Assembly: GCA_024803745.1 (NCBI GenBank)
Contig: JANJXV010000154.1
Location: forward strand, 496,001 to 560,000
Direction of reading: 5' to 3'
DNA: 64,000 nucleotides
From: Megascapheus bottae
Taxonomy: Eukaryota > Chordata > Mammalia > Rodentia > Geomyidae
Shown here: positions 23,240 through 36,972 of the stretch, one piece after another
How the letters are laid out: each line of letters starts with the position of its first letter
How positions within the stretch are numbered: position 1 is the stretch's first letter
The notes under the pieces: generated by a model
Databases searched by the model: none
The model's input: only the letters and a program-made list of their open reading frames with translations
Told to the model about the DNA's origin: nothing
Made by a program: the position numbers and the translations under genes

Positions 23240-24424
23240 ATGGGCAGAACAAGAAACTCAAGAAAAATGTCAAATCAAGAAACAACATCCCCCACCCAAT
23301 GTAAACAGACAATGGAACAGTCACTGGCAAACCTAGAGGAGAGTCTTCCAATTGCTATACAAATGCAATTGATAAACATCATTAATGAAAAATGTGAAAA
23401 TATAAAGGAAGAGATAATGGAGGAAGCCATACCTGAACAAGAGGAAAGCAAAAACAAGGTGATAAGTGAAAAAGAAGAAGCCATAAAGGAGGCCATAATA
23501 AAGGTTTTTCAAAGAAAGATGGATGAATTCAAAGAATCCACAAATAAAAACGTGACCAAACTCCAGCAAATGTCCAAAGAAAATAAAGCTACTGAGCTAA
23601 CCACTCAAAAGGAAATCAAGGAGATAAAGAAATCCATACATGATCTAAAACAAGGGGTGCAAGGCATCAAAAGTGAGCAATTAGAAGCAAGGGAGATGAA
23701 AAATAAAGTAGATAGCTTTGATAGCAGGTTAGACATTGCAGAGGAGAGAATTTCCGTGGCTGAAGATAATTTAGGTATTATAAAGAACAGAAAATGAGTC
23801 AATCCAAATCGAGGAAATATGAGAGAGCGCTTCAGGAGGTCCAAGATACAATTAGGAAGCCTAATTTAAGGCTAGTTGGTACTGAGGAGGGCGTGGAGAA
23901 AGAGGTCAATGGTATTGGAAATATACTTCAGGGAATCATCTCAGAGAATTTCCCAAATATCCAGAAGGGCAGGCCCATCCAGATACGAGAAGCTTTTAGA
24001 ACCCCGAACAGACCTGACCAGAAAAGAACATCCCACCGCCACATTGTGATCCGAACTGGATCAATAGAAACGAAAGGAAAGATCCTAAAGGCAGCCAGGG
24101 AAAAGGGATCAGTAACCTACAAAGGCAAACCAATCAGAATAACCCCAGATTTCTCAGCAGAGACCATGCAAGCACGAAGTGACTGGAAGCATATATGTCA
24201 TGCCCTTATATCAAATAACTACCAACCAAGAATACTGTAGCCAGCTAAGCTCTCATTCATAACTGAGGGAAAAATAAAAACATTCCATTCCAGGGAAAAG
24301 CTGCAACAATATGTCGAAACAAAACCAACACTACAGAGAATTCTCAAAGATGCTCTATACATAGAAAAACCAAAATAAATGCAATATGGGGAAAGAAAAG
24401 GCACCTAAAGAGCATACCATCTAA
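23240..24424 (+). pseudogene. L1 ORF1 remnant, copy 4
   Basis: Parts 23240-23797 and 23794-24240 carry the shared 4-bp split and the TAG stop at 24238-24240. Private changes are ATQ to AIQ, IKKE to IKEE and a silent change at 23811. These are three of the few differences from copy 5. Confidence 0.9.
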
Positions 24425-24472
24425 GGACCACAAGAACTGTCAAGACACAGGCCCTACTAAAAGCTTTTAAAA

Positions 24473-27400
24473 ATGGTAGGAACTAATAAATATCTCTTAA
24501 TCCTAACTCTCAATGGACTTAACTCTCCAATTAAACGGCATAGGTTGTCTAGTTGGATCAAAAAGCAAGAGCCATCGTTCTGCTGACTTCGAGAGACACA
24601 TCTTACCCAAAAACAATCATCTTTTGAAAGTGAGAGGTTGGAATAAACTCTATCAAGCTAACTGCCCCCATAAACAGGCTAGAGTTGCCATCCTCATATC
24701 AGATACAATAGACTTCAAACTAAAATTAGTAAGAAAAGACAAAGAAGGTTACTACATACTACTAAAGGGATCTTTCCTCCCGGAAGTCATAACAATCCTA
24801 AATATTTACACACCCAATCCCGGAGCTCCAAACTTCATCAAGCAAACTTTACTTACACTGAAACCATACATAGATCGAAATACAGTGAATGTTGGTGAGT
24901 TTAACACACCACTCTCACCTATGGACAGATCAACAAGGCAAAAACTCAACAGAGAAACCTTAGAACTGAACAACTATATGGACCAACTAGATCTAACATA
25001 CATCTGCAGAATATTCCACCCAGTAACACCACAATATATGTTTTTCTCAGCAGCACATGGAACATTTTCCAAAATAGACCACATCTTAGGCCATAAAGCA
25101 AACCTGGACAGATTCAGAAACACTGAAATTATTCCATGCACACTCTCAGACCATAAAGGCATCAAATTGGAGCTGAACACACATCTCCACCAAAGAAAAC
25201 CCTGTAACTCATGGAGACTGAACCACACATTGTTGAATCAAAAACAATGGGTAATCGAAGAGATCAGAACAGATATCCAACTGTTTATGAAATTTAACAA
25301 TAAGGAGCACACAAATATCAACTCCTTAGGGACACAACAAAGGCAGTACTCAGAGGAAAATTTATAGCGCGGAGTGCCTACAACAGCAAGTTGGAAAATG
25401 GCAAACCAACTAGTTAATGTCTCACCTTAACCTCCTGGAAAAAGAGCAAGAAACCAACCCTAAACCCATTAGGAGAAAGCAAATTATTAAAATCAAAGCA
25501 GAATTAAATGATTTGGAATAAAAAAACTATAGAAAGAATCAACAAAACAAGGAGTTGGTTCTTGAAAGAATTAACAAAATTGACAAGCCCTTAGCAAATC
25601 TTACCAAAAAAAGAAGAGAGCATATCGAAATAAACAAAATCGCAGATGAAAATGGTAATATCAGGACAGAAATTACCAAGATCCAGAATATCATGAGGGA
25701 ATACTTCTCAAACCTTTACTCCAACAAATTTGAGAATCTAGAAGAAATGGATGAATTCCTAGACAATATTAACATACACACACTGAACCAAGAAGAGCTA
25801 TCCCAACTCAACAGGCCTATTTCAAGCTCTGAAATAGAAATGGAAATTAGACAACTTCCACTTAAAAAGAGCCCAGGGCCAGATGGATTCACAGCTGAAT
25901 TCTATAAGGTCTTCAAAGCAGAGCTCACACCAATACTCCTCAAGCTCTTCAACGAAATTGAAAATGAAGGTTCTTTACTAAACTGATTCTGTGAAGCCAG
26001 CATATCCCTCATCCCCAAACCAGACAGAGATTCATCAAAGAAAGAGATCTATAGACCCATTTCTTTGATGAACCTCGATGCAAAACTTCTCAACAAAATA
26101 CTGGCCAACCGTCTACAACAACTCATCAAAAAAATATACACTATGATCAAACTGGATTCATCACAGGGAGGCAAAGCTGGTTCAACATACACAAATCAAT
26201 TAATATAATTCAACACATCAACAGGAGCAGGGATAAAATCACATGATTGTCTCAATAGATGCGGAAAAGGCATTTGACAAGATCCAAAACCCCTTTATGT
26301 TAAAAGATGTGGAGAAACTAGGAATCCATGGAACATTTCTCAATGTAATGAAGGCTGTGTATGAGAAACCCACTGCTAGTATTATACTTAATGGTGAAAA
26401 TCTAAAGCAATTCCCTCTAAAATCAGGAACGAGACAAGGATGCCCACTCTCTCCACTCCTTTTTAACATAGTACTAGAATTCCTAGTCAGTGCAATAAGG
26501 CAAGAAGCAAGCATAAAGGGGATCCAAGTAGGGAAAGAGGAAATAAAACTAGCCCTCTTTGCAGATGACATGGTTCTGTATTTAAAGAATCCTATAGACT
26601 CTACTCCCAAGCTCCTTGAGCTGATTCAAAGCTTTGGAAGGGTAGCAGGCCATAAAATCAACCCTCACAAATCAACTGCCTTACTTTACGCCAACACTGA
26701 GAGGAACGAGGCAATAATCAGGAAAGAAAATCCTTTCACAATAGCCTCAAAGAAAATAAAGTACCTAGCAATTAGCTTAACTAAGAATGTAAAGGACCGT
26801 TTAGATGAAAACTTTAATACCCTAAAAAAGGAAATTAAAGCAGAACTAAGGAAATGGAAAAACCTCCCGTGCTCCTGGATTGGAAGAATCAACATTGTGA
26901 AAATGACAATCTTGCCAAGGGCTATCTACAAATTCAATGTAATACCCATCAACATCCCAATGTCATTCTTTAAAGACATAGAAGAGGCAATTCAAAATTT
27001 CATATGGAATAATAAAAGACCCCGTATAGCAAAAACACTTCTTAGCAGAAAGAACAGCGCTGGAGGAATTTCAATTCCAAACTTAAGGCTCTATTACAGA
27101 GCTATAATTCTCAAAACAGCTTGGTACTGGCACAAGAACAGGCCTGAAGTCCAATGGAGTAGAACTGCGGACCCAGATATTAAACCACAGACCTATGGCC
27201 ACCTAGTCTTTGACCAGGGAGCCAAAAAAATAGAATGGAAGAAAGATAGCCTCTTCAACAAGTTGTGCTGGCAGAACTGGTTAAACACCTGCAGAAAACT
27301 AAAGTTGGATCCTTCTTTGTCCCCTTGCACTAGAATTAACTCCAAATGGATCAAAGACGTGGAGGTAAAAGCTGACACACTGAAAAGTTTACAGGAAGGA

Positions 27401-28305
27401 ATAGGAGATACACTAGGCCTCCTTGGTACAGGTCGAAACTTTCTTAATAAGGACCAAGAATCACAACAAATCAGAGAAAGGCTGGATAAGTGGGACTGCA
27501 TTAAACTGCAGAGCTTTTGTATGGCAACGGATATAGCTAGTAAACTAATCAGGAAGCCTACAGAGTGGGAGAAGACCTTCACCACCCAAACAACGGAACA
27601 AGGCCTCATATCTAAAATATATCAACAACTCAAAAAATTGAATCACTCCAAAACTAACCTCCAAAGTAACACCCATCCCATTAAAAATGGGCCAAAGACT
27701 TAAAGAGAGTCTTCTCTGAAGAAGAAACAAAAATGGCCTATAGACACATGAAGAAATGCTCAACATCTCTGGTCATAAAAGAAATGCAAATCAAAACAAG
27801 TCTAAGATTCCACCTAACTCCAGTTAGAATGGCCAGGATCAGGAAAACGAATGACAACAGATGCTGGAGGGGATGTGGTCAGGAGGGATCACTACTACAC
27901 TGTTGGTGGGAGTGCAAACTCGTTCAACCACTATGGAAAGCAGTGCGGCAGTGCCTCAAAACGCTAAACATACAACTCCCCTATGACCCAGCAATTCCAG
28001 TACTTGGCATTTACCCAACAATCCAGAAACAAGGGCATACTAAACCCACTAGCACAACAATGTTCATTGCAGCACTATTCACCATAGCAAAGATATGGAA
28101 CCAACCCAGATGTCCCTCAGTTGATGAGTGGATCAACAAGTTGTGGTATTTGTCCACAATGGAATTCTATACTGCTGTCAGAAAGAATGACATCGCCCCA
28201 TTTGTTAGGAAATGGAAAGACTTAGAACAAATCATATTAAGTGAAGTAAGCCAGACTCAAAGGAACTTAGGCTCAGTGGTTTCCCTCATTCGTCATAATC
28301 AGTAG
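24473..28305 (+). pseudogene. L1 ORF2 remnant, copy 4
   Basis: Pieces: EN 24513-25367 (D to V in LPEVITIL); fingers 25555-25986; palm through C-terminal region 26243-27703 (486 codons, [10 protein letters not shown] and FADDM present); 27733-28305 with the cysteine knuckle. The 2-bp A-run deletion, the FCE stop, the EN stop, the extra T and the 6-bp EN deletion are present. This is one of the longest uninterrupted RT pieces among the direct copies. Confidence 0.92.
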
Positions 28306-28778
28306 AAACCTTGGGCTCTACTAGCAGAGATTGTCAATAGAGCAAAAGGCCATATATAAGGCCATATAATGTGAAGCTAATTGAAAGGACCTCCAGGATA
28401 TTGACACAAAAGCCATATAATGAATGATTGTTGTCCTTAATGTACTATGTTGTCTCTCATCTCGCTTGCTGTCCCTTGGTTATCCCATATTGGTATAGTA
28501 TCTCACTTTGTTATCTGATATATTGAATTTATTTGTATTTGGATATTTGAAATTTGATAGGGAAGGGGGGAAAACCAAGACGGGTGGGGAGTGGGGTTGG
28601 AGGGAAATGGGTACGAAGACATGTGAAAGGGTATCAATGTATGTGAATTAATGCACCTTCTATCTGGCAAATATCATCTAACCCTTTTACTAATTACAAT
28701 AAAAAAATGAAAAAAAAAGAAAGTTGTAGTGTGTGGGGAGGATGATGGGGTCAAATACATTTCTTCTTAGAAATTTAC

Positions 28779-28945
28779 CTCATCTGGTTGCCCTGGATTT
28801 TCCTGGCCTTCTTCTTAGAGAAAGTTCTGTTATACTGGATTTGAGGCTTGGCAATGATCTAGCATGTCCATCTTCGAGTAAGACATCCACAACTTCCATG
28901 CCTGAGACTCGAGTTTCCTGACCTTTGGCAACAGCACAGCAACAT
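28779..28945 (-). pseudogene. RalGDS-like exon 1 remnant, donor GT retained
   Basis: Same as 21347-21513, including RRWTC* and the intact GTAAAT donor. Confidence 0.5.
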
Positions 28946-29348
28946 CTTTCTTCCTCCTGAGCCACAGGCCAAGAGAGCTGGCTTGAGCTGGTTGTTAGTT
29001 ACAGTGGCTTGGTTACCAGGGTTCCATATTCTGTTCCATTGTGAGGGAGGCAGGGTCACCTTTCAGGGCCCAATGACCAAAGATCCTTGCTCACAAAAGA
29101 CCTCACCAAAGACATACTGGAGGCTGAATCTCTCCTCCAGTCTCACAATATACATGTGGATGTAGTATACAGCACACCTTATTTGTCCAATCCCAATGTC
29201 TTCCACTAGGCCCAACTACCAGTCTGGTCTCAGGCTCAAGGAGCCTTTCTTAGGTAAGATCCAAACTTAAGGGTCAATATTGCCCTCATCCTTTACAAAA
29301 CATTTGCTTCACAGTGCCTTCTCTGCCTGCATTTTTCCCCTTGTCGAA

Positions 29349-29540
29349 TTTTTTTTGTTTTTGCTAGTCTTGGGACTTGACCTCAGAGTGTGAACATTGT
29401 TCTTGGGCTTTCTTTAGGCTTTAGCTGTCCCCCCGAGCCACAGCACCACTTGCAGCGTTTTCTATGTATGTGGTAATGAGGAATCAAACCTGAGGCTTAC
29501 TGCTTGGTAGCCAAGGACTCTCCCACTAGGTCAAACACAC
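29349..29540 (-). mobile_element. SINE-B, reverse dimeric tRNA-derived SINE
   Basis: Counterpart of 7102-7294. Confidence 0.75.
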
Positions 29541-29743
29541 AGGGCATCTTGCACATATTTTTGACGTCAATCTACTAGGATATTATTAGGTTTCTGTATC
29601 CTAATCAATTTTTCCTGATGATTAGCTTTGCTGTCATGTGTAAAAAATGCAAGAGGGAAAAACACAGAAGAATTAGTGAAATTAAAAAAAAGCATTAGAC
29701 ACAGTTAAGTGTTCATTCTTTGTAGGAGAAAGGATATTTGGAT

Positions 29744-29745
<2 letters not shown>

Positions 29746-29777
<32 letters not shown>

Positions 29778-29784
29778 CGATGAC
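29746..29784 (+). repeat. (GAT)n microsatellite, 10 repeats plus interrupted end
   Basis: Identical form to 22314-22352. Confidence 0.95.
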
Positions 29785-29806
29785 TTTATAATTACTATGT
29801 CAGGGT

Positions 29807-30008
29807 TGCGAGTTTGGCATAGTGGTAGAGTGCTTGCCTAGCATCCATGAAGATCTGGGTTTGATTGCTCAGTACCACATAGATAAAAAATCTAGATGTG
29901 GCACTGTGGCTCAAGTGGCAGAGGGCTAGACTTGAGAAAACCCGAGGACAGTGCTCAGGCCCTGAATTCAAGCCCCAAGACTGGCAGAAAGATAAAAGAA
30001 AATAAAAA
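29807..30008 (+). mobile_element. SINE-A dimeric tRNA-derived SINE
   Basis: Identical variant to 22375-22576. Confidence 0.8.
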
Positions 30009-30671
30009 TGCTTTTTACGAGCTAATTCACTCACAGCATTTGCTTCTGAAATCTTCGCTTCTGCATCTTGTGAAATACCCCTTTCCCTCAACGTAGACAA
30101 GAAAAACAGATCCATCCCATGGTCCACTGTGAGGCCACTGGTTGGGCTAAGAGCTAGTCGTGCAGCAACACATAAGTTTTATTCTAATACTTTCCAAAAT
30201 TTGTACTCAAATATGCTACCTACTTACCAACTTATGTCAGTTATCCTTATGCTATAACTTTTCTTCATTACTACAATATTCTTACACCCCTACGTTAATC
30301 CTCTTGCACCTCCCCTGACCTCTCTCATTCTTTTTTTCTATCTCTGGACCTCTGCTCGTCTTTCAACCCTTATACTGCACGGATCTACACTTGATGGCTG
30401 TTGAGCAATATTGTATATGTAGGTGGTTAATTATTCTCTAGGCTCAGAGGGACTTAAAGACAATAGAGATTGGATTGAGAGGCTTATTGTTTTGGGTATA
30501 AATCGCTTATCAGTGGTTGTATTAGGCTGGTCTGTAAGTGCACAAAAAGAAAGAGTGATAATATCAATCAAAACTTGTGAACATCTAGTGTCTGCCAGCT
30601 ACGGAGGGCTAGGTTGGTTATATCTGAAAAACTATAATCGTATTTAGTAGTAATCTTGCTCCCATTTTCAA

Positions 30672-31856
30672 ATGGGCAGAACAAGAAACTCAAGAAAAAT
30701 GTCAAATCAAGAAACAACATCCCCCACCCAATGTAAACAGACAATGGAACAGTCACTGGCAAACCTAGAGGAGAGTCTTCCAATTGCTACACAAATGCAA
30801 TTGATAAACATCATTAATGAAAAATGTGAAAATATAAAGAAAGAGATAATGGAGGAAGCCATACCTGAACAAGAGGAAAGCAAAAACAAGGTGATAAGTG
30901 AAAAAGAAGAAGCCATAAAGGAGGCCATAATAAAGGTTTTTCAAAGAAAGATGGATGAATTCAAAGAATCCACAAATAAAAACGTGACCAAACTCCAGCA
31001 AATGTCCAAAGAAAATAAAGCTACTGAGCTAACCACTCAAAAGGAAATCAAGGAGATAAAGAAATCCATACATGATCTAAAACAAGGGGTGCAAGGCATC
31101 AAAAGTGAGCAATTAGAAGCAAGGGAGATGAAAAATAAAGTAGATAGCTTTGATAGCAGGTTAGACATTGCAGAGGAGAGAATTTCCGTGGCTGAAGATA
31201 ATTTAGGTATTATAAAGAACAGAAAATGAGTCAATCCAAATCTAGGAAATATGAGAGAGCGCTTCAGGAGGTCCAAGATACAATTAGGAAGCCTAATTTA
31301 AGGCTAGTTGGTACTGAGGAGGGCGTGGAGAAAGAGGTCAATGGTATTGGAAATATACTTCAGGGAATCATCTCAGAGAATTTCCCAAATATCCAGAAGG
31401 GCAGGCCCATCCAGATACGAGAAGCTTTTAGAACCCCGAACAGACCTGACCAGAAAAGAACATCCCACCGCCACATTGTGATCCGAACTGGATCAATAGA
31501 AACGAAAGGAAAGATCCTAAAGGCAGCCAGGGAAAAGGGATCAGTAACCTACAAAGGCAAACCAATCAGAATAACCCCAGATTTCTCAGCAGAGACCATG
31601 CAAGCACGAAGTGACTGGAAGCATATATGTCATGCCCTTATATCAAATAACTACCAACCAAGAATACTGTAGCCAGCTAAGCTCTCATTCATAACTGAGG
31701 GAAAAATAAAAACATTCCATTCCAGGGAAAAGCTGCAACAATATGTCGAAACAAAACCAACACTACAGAGAATTCTCAAAGATGCTCTATACATAGAAAA
31801 ACCAAAATAAATGCAATATGGGGAAAGAAAAGGCACCTAAAGAGCATACCATCTAA
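30672..31856 (+). pseudogene. L1 ORF1 remnant, copy 5
   Basis: Parts 30672-31229 and 31226-31672 have the shared 4-bp split and the TAG at 31670-31672. The sequence otherwise matches copy 4 except at the three sites noted there. Confidence 0.9.
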
Positions 31857-31904
31857 GGACCACAAGAACTGTCAAGACACAGGCCCTACTAAAAGCTTTT
31901 AAAA

Positions 31905-34900
31905 ATGGTAGGAACTAATAAATATCTCTTAATCCTAACTCTCAATGGACTTAACTCTCCAATTAAACGGCATAGGTTGTCTAGTTGGATCAAAAAGCAA
32001 GAGCCATCGTTCTGCTGACTTCGAGAGACACATCTTACCCAAAAACAATCATCTTTTGAAAGTGAGAGGTTGGAATAAACTCTATCAAGCTAACTGCCCC
32101 CATAAACAGGCTAGAGTTGCCATCCTCATATCAGATACAATAGACTTCAAACTAAAATTAGTAAGAAAAGACAAAGAAGGTTACTACATACTACTAAAGG
32201 GATCTTTCCTCCCGGAAGTCATAACAATCCTAAATATTTACACACCCAATCCCGGAGCTCCAAACTTCATCAAGCAAACTTTACTTACACTGAAACCATA
32301 CATAGATCGAAATACAGTGAATGTTGGTGAGTTTAACACACCACTCTCACCTATGGACAGATCAACAAGGCAAAAACTCAACAGAGAAACCTTAGAACTG
32401 AACAACTATATGGACCAACTAGATCTAACATACATCTGCAGAATATTCCACCCAGTAACACCACAATATATGTTTTTCTCAGCAGCACATGGAACATTTT
32501 CCAAAATAGACCACATCTTAGGCCATAAAGCAAACCTGGACAGATTCAGAAACACTGAAATTATTCCATGCACACTCTCAGACCATAAAGGCATCAAATT
32601 GGAGCTGAACACACATCTCCACCAAAGAAAACCCTGTAACTCATGGAGACTGAACCACACATTGTTGAATCAAAAACAATGGGTAATCGAAGAGATCAGA
32701 ACAGATATCCAACTGTTTATGAAATTTAACAATAAGGAGCACACAAATATCAACTCCTTAGGGACACAACAAAGGCAGTACTCAGAGGAAAATTTATAGC
32801 GCGGAGTGCCTACAACAGCAAGTTGGAAAATGGCAAACCAACTAGTTAATGTCTCACCTTAACCTCCTGGAAAAAGAGCAAGAAACCAACCCTAAACCCA
32901 TTAGGAGAAAGCAAATTATTAAAATCAAAGCAGAATTAAATGATTTGGAATAAAAAAACTATAGAAAGAATCAACAAAACAAGGAGTTGGTTCTTGAAAG
33001 AATTAACAAAATTGACAAGCCCTTAGCAAATCTTACCAAAAAAAGAAGAGAGCATATCGAAATAAACAAAATCGCAGATGAAAATGGTAATATCAGGACA
33101 GAAATTACCAAGATCCAGAATATCATGAGGGAATACTTCTCAAACCTTTACTCCAACAAATTTGAGAATCTAGAAGAAATGGATGAATTCCTAGACAATA
33201 TTAACATACACACACTGAACCAAGAAGAGCTATCCCAACTCAACAGGCCTATTTCAAGCTCTGAAATAGAAATGGAAATTAGACAACTTCCACTTAAAAA
33301 GAGCCCAGGGCCAGATGGATTCACAGCTGAATTCTATAAGGTCTTCAAAGCAGAGCTCACACCAATACTCCTCAAGCTCTTCAACGAAATTGAAAATGAA
33401 GGTTCTTTACTAAACTGATTCTGTGAAGCCAGCATATCCCTCATCCCCAAACCAGACAGAGATTCATCAAAGAAAGAGATCTATAGACCCATTTCTTTGA
33501 TGAACCTCGATGCAAAACTTCTCAACAAAATACTGGCCAACCGTCTACAACAACTCATCAAAAAAATATACACTATGATCAAACTGGATTCATCACAGGG
33601 AGGCAAAGCTGGTTCAACATACACAAATCAATTAATATAATTCAACACATCAACAGGAGCAGGGATAAAATCACATGATTGTCTCAATAGATGCGGAAAA
33701 GGCATTTGACAAGATCCAAAACCCCTTTATGTTAAAAGATGTGGAGAAACTAGGAATCCATGGAACATTTCTCAATGTAATAAAGGCTGTGTATGAGAAA
33801 CCCACTGCTAGTAGTATACTTAATGGTGAATATCTAAAGCCATTCCCTCTAAAATCAGGAACGAGACAAGGATGCCCACTCTCTCCACTCCTTTTTAACA
33901 TAGTACTAGAATTCCTAGGCAATGCAATAAGGCAAGAAGCAAGCATAAAGGGGATCCAAGTAGGGAAAGAGGAAATAAAACTATCCCTCTTTGCAGATGA
34001 CATGATTCTGTATTTAAAGAATCCTATAGACTCTACTCCCAAGCTCCTTGAGCTGATTCAAAGCTTTGGAAGTGTAGCAGGCCATAAAATCAACCCTCAC
34101 AAATCAACTGCCTTACTTTAAGCCAACACTGAGAGGAACGAGGCAATAATCAGGAAAGAAAATCCTTTCACAATAGCCTCAAAGAAAATAAAGTACCTAG
34201 CAATTAGCTTAACTAAGAATGTAAAGGACCGTTTAGATGAAAACTTTAAAACCCTAAAAAAGGAAATTAAAGCAGAACTAAGGAAATGGAAAAACCTCCC
34301 ATGCTCCTGGATTGGAAGAATCAACATTGTGAAAATGACAATCTTGCCAAGGGCTATCTACAAATTCAATGTAATACCCATCAACATCCCAATGTCATTC
34401 CTTAAAGACATAGAAGAGGCAATTCAAAATTTCATATGGAATAATAAAAGACCCCGTATAGCAAAAACACTTCTTAGCAGAAAGAACAGCGCTGGAGGAA
34501 TTTCAATTCCAAACTTAAGGCTCTATTACAGAGCTATAATTCTCAAAACAGCTTGGTACTGACACAAGAACAGGCCTGAAGTACAATGGAGTAGAACTGC
34601 GGACCCAGATATTAAACCACAGACCTGTGGCCACCTAATCTTTGACCAGGGAGCCAAAAAAATAGAATGGAAGAAAGATAGCCTCTTCAACAAGTTGTGC
34701 TGGCAGAACTGGTTAAACACCTGCAGAAAACTAAAGTTGGATCCTTCTTTGTCACCTTGCACTAGAATTAACTCCAAATGAATCAAAGACGTGGAGGTAA
34801 AAGCTGACACACTGAAAAGTTTACAGGAAGGAATAGGAGATACACTAGGCCTCCTTGGTACAGGTCGAAACTTTCTTAATAAGGACCAAGAATCACAACA

Positions 34901-35738
34901 AATCAGAGAAAGGCTGGATAAGTGGGACTGCATTAAACTGCAGAGCTTTTGTATGGCAACGGATATAGCTAGTAAACTAATCAGGAAGCCTACAGAGTGG
35001 GAGAAGATCTTCACCACCCAAACAACGGAACAAGGCCCCATATCTAAAATATATCAACAACTCAAAAAACTGAATCACTCAAAAACTAACCTCCAAAGTA
35101 ACACCCATCCCATTACAAAATGGGCCAAAGAATTAAAGAGAGTCTTCTCTGAAGAAGAAACAAAAATGGCCTATAGACACATGAAGAAATGCTCAACATC
35201 TCTGGTCATAAAAGAAATGCAAATCAAAACAAGTCTAAGATTCCACCTAACTCCAGTTAGAATGGCCAGGATCAGGAAAACGAATGACAACAGATGCTGG
35301 AGGGGATGTGGTCAGGAGGGATCACTACTACACTGTTGGTGGGAGTGCAAACTCGTTCAACCACTATGGAAAGCAGTGCTGCAGTGCCTCAAAACGCTAA
35401 ACATACAACTCCCCTATGACCCAGCAATTCCAGTACTTGGCATTTACCCAACAATCCAGAAACAAGGGCCTACTAAACCCACTAGCACAACAATGTTCAT
35501 TGCAGCACTATTCACCATAGCAAAGATATGGAACAAACCCAGATGTCCCTCAGTTGATGAGTGGATCAACAAGTTGTGGTATTTGTACACAATGGAATTC
35601 TATGCTGCTGTCAGAAAGAATGACATCGCCCCATTTGTTAGGAAATGGAAAGACTTAGAACAAATCATATTAAGTGAAGTAACCCAGACTCAAAGGAACT
35701 TAGGCTCAGTGGTTTCCCTCATTCGTCATAATCAGTAG
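31905..35738 (+). pseudogene. L1 ORF2 remnant, copy 5
   Basis: Pieces: EN 31945-32799; fingers 32987-33418; palm 33675-34121 ([15 protein letters not shown]); 34329-34562; 34791-35738. The last piece is 315 codons and stays open through HPITKWAKE, where copies 1-4 are frameshifted, to the cysteine knuckle. Private stops: TAC to TAA at 34119-34121, and two Trp to TGA at about 34560 and 34779. This copy therefore lost one old lesion, probably by exchange, and gained three new ones. Confidence 0.92.
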
Positions 35739-36210
35739 AAACCTTGGGCTCTACTAGCAGAGATTGGCAATAGAGCAAAAGGCCATATATACGGCCATAT
35801 AATGTGAAGCTAATTGAAAGGACCTCCAGGATATTGACACAAAAGCCATATAATGAATGATTGTTGTCCTTAATGTATATGATGTCTCTCTTCTCGCTTG
35901 CTGTCCCTTGGTTATCCCATATTGGTATAGTATCTCACTTTGTTTTCTGATATATTGAATTTATTTGTATTTGGATATTTGAAATTTGATAGGGAAAGGG
36001 GGAAAACCAAGACGTGTGGGTGGTGTGGGGTTGGAGGGAAATGGGTACCAAGACATGTGAAAGGGTATCAATGTATGTGAATTAATGCACCTTCTATCTG
36101 GCAAATATCATCTAACCCTTTTACTAATTACAATAAAAAATGAAAAAAAAGAAAGTTGTAGTGTGTGGGGAGGATGATGGGGTCAAATACATTTCTTCTT
36201 AGAAATTTAC

Positions 36211-36377
36211 CTCATCTGGTTGCCCTGGATTTTCCTGGCCTTCTTCTTAGAGAAAGTTCTGTTATACTGGATTTGAGGCTTGGCAATGATCTAGCATGTC
36301 CATCTTCGAGTAAGATATCCACAACTTCCATGCCTGAGACTCGAGTTTCCTGACCTTTGGCAACAGCACAGCAACAT
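36211..36377 (-). pseudogene. RalGDS-like exon 1 remnant, donor GT retained
   Basis: Reverse strand MLLCCCQRSGNSSLRHGSCGYL... ends RRWTC*, and the donor GTAAAT is intact. It is intermediate between flanks 1-2 (GYL) and 3-4 (RRWTC). Confidence 0.5.
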
Positions 36378-36779
36378 CTTTCTTCCTCCTGAGCCACAGG
36401 CCAAGTGAGCTGGCTTGAGCTGGTTGTTAGTTACAGTGGCTTGGTTACCAGGGTTCCATATTCTGTTCCATTGTGAGGGAGGCAGGGTCACCTTTCAGGG
36501 CCCAATGACCAAAGATCCTTGCTCACAAAAGACCTCACCAAAGACATACTGGAGGCTGAATCTCTCCTCCAGTCTCACAATATACATGTGGATGTAGTAT
36601 ACAGCACACCTTATTTGTCCAATCCCAATGTCTTCCACTAGGCCCAACTACCAGTCTGGTCTCAGGCTCAAGGAGCCTTTCTTAGGTAAGATCCAAAGTT
36701 AAGGGTCAATATTGCCCTCATCCTTTACAAAACATTTGCTTCACAGTGCCTTCTCTGCCTGCATTTTGCCCCTTGTCGA

Positions 36780-36972
36780 ATTTTTTTTTGTTTTTGCTAG
36801 TCTTGGGACTTGACCTCAGAGTGTGAACATTGTTCTTGGGCTTTCTTTAGGCTTTAGCTGTCCCACCGAGCCACAGCACCACTTGCAGCGTTTTCTATGT
36901 ATGTGGTAATGAGGAATCAAACCTGAGGCTTACTGCTTGGTAGCCAAGGACTCTCCCACTAGGTCAAACACA
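36780..36972 (-). mobile_element. SINE-B, reverse dimeric tRNA-derived SINE
   Basis: Counterpart of 7102-7294. Confidence 0.75.

Larger units (their letters stand above)
22680..28722 (+). mobile_element. LINE-1 copy 4 (full length, defective)
   Basis: Leader 22680-23239, ORF1, ORF2, 3' UTR, and an A-rich tail to 28722. Its 3' half duplicates copy 3 and its 5' half is duplicated in copy 5, both at offset 7432. Confidence 0.93.
28723..30111 (+). repeat. Array-unit flank between L1 copies 4 and 5
   Basis: Near-identical to 21291-22679 (offset 7432). Confidence 0.9.
18830..33780 (+). repeat. Two almost identical consecutive units (most recent duplication)
   Basis: From about 18830 to 26260 the sequence matches about 26262 to 33700 at a constant offset of 7432 bp. 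I noticed only a handful of substitutions by eye, for example at 23358, 23408 and 23811. The two 486-codon ORF2 pieces at 18811-20271 and 26243-27703 differ at one residue (V versus I near the start). The match degrades left of about 18830 (unit 3 has a 51-bp deletion there) and right of about 33780. Confidence 0.85.
30112..36154 (+). mobile_element. LINE-1 copy 5 (full length, mosaic)
   Basis: The 5' half to about 33.7 kb is almost identical to copy 4. The 3' half has different variants, including a retained ancestral base at 35115-35120 (ccattacaaaatggg) that copies 1-4 have lost and copy 8 has. A-rich tail to 36154. Confidence 0.93.
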
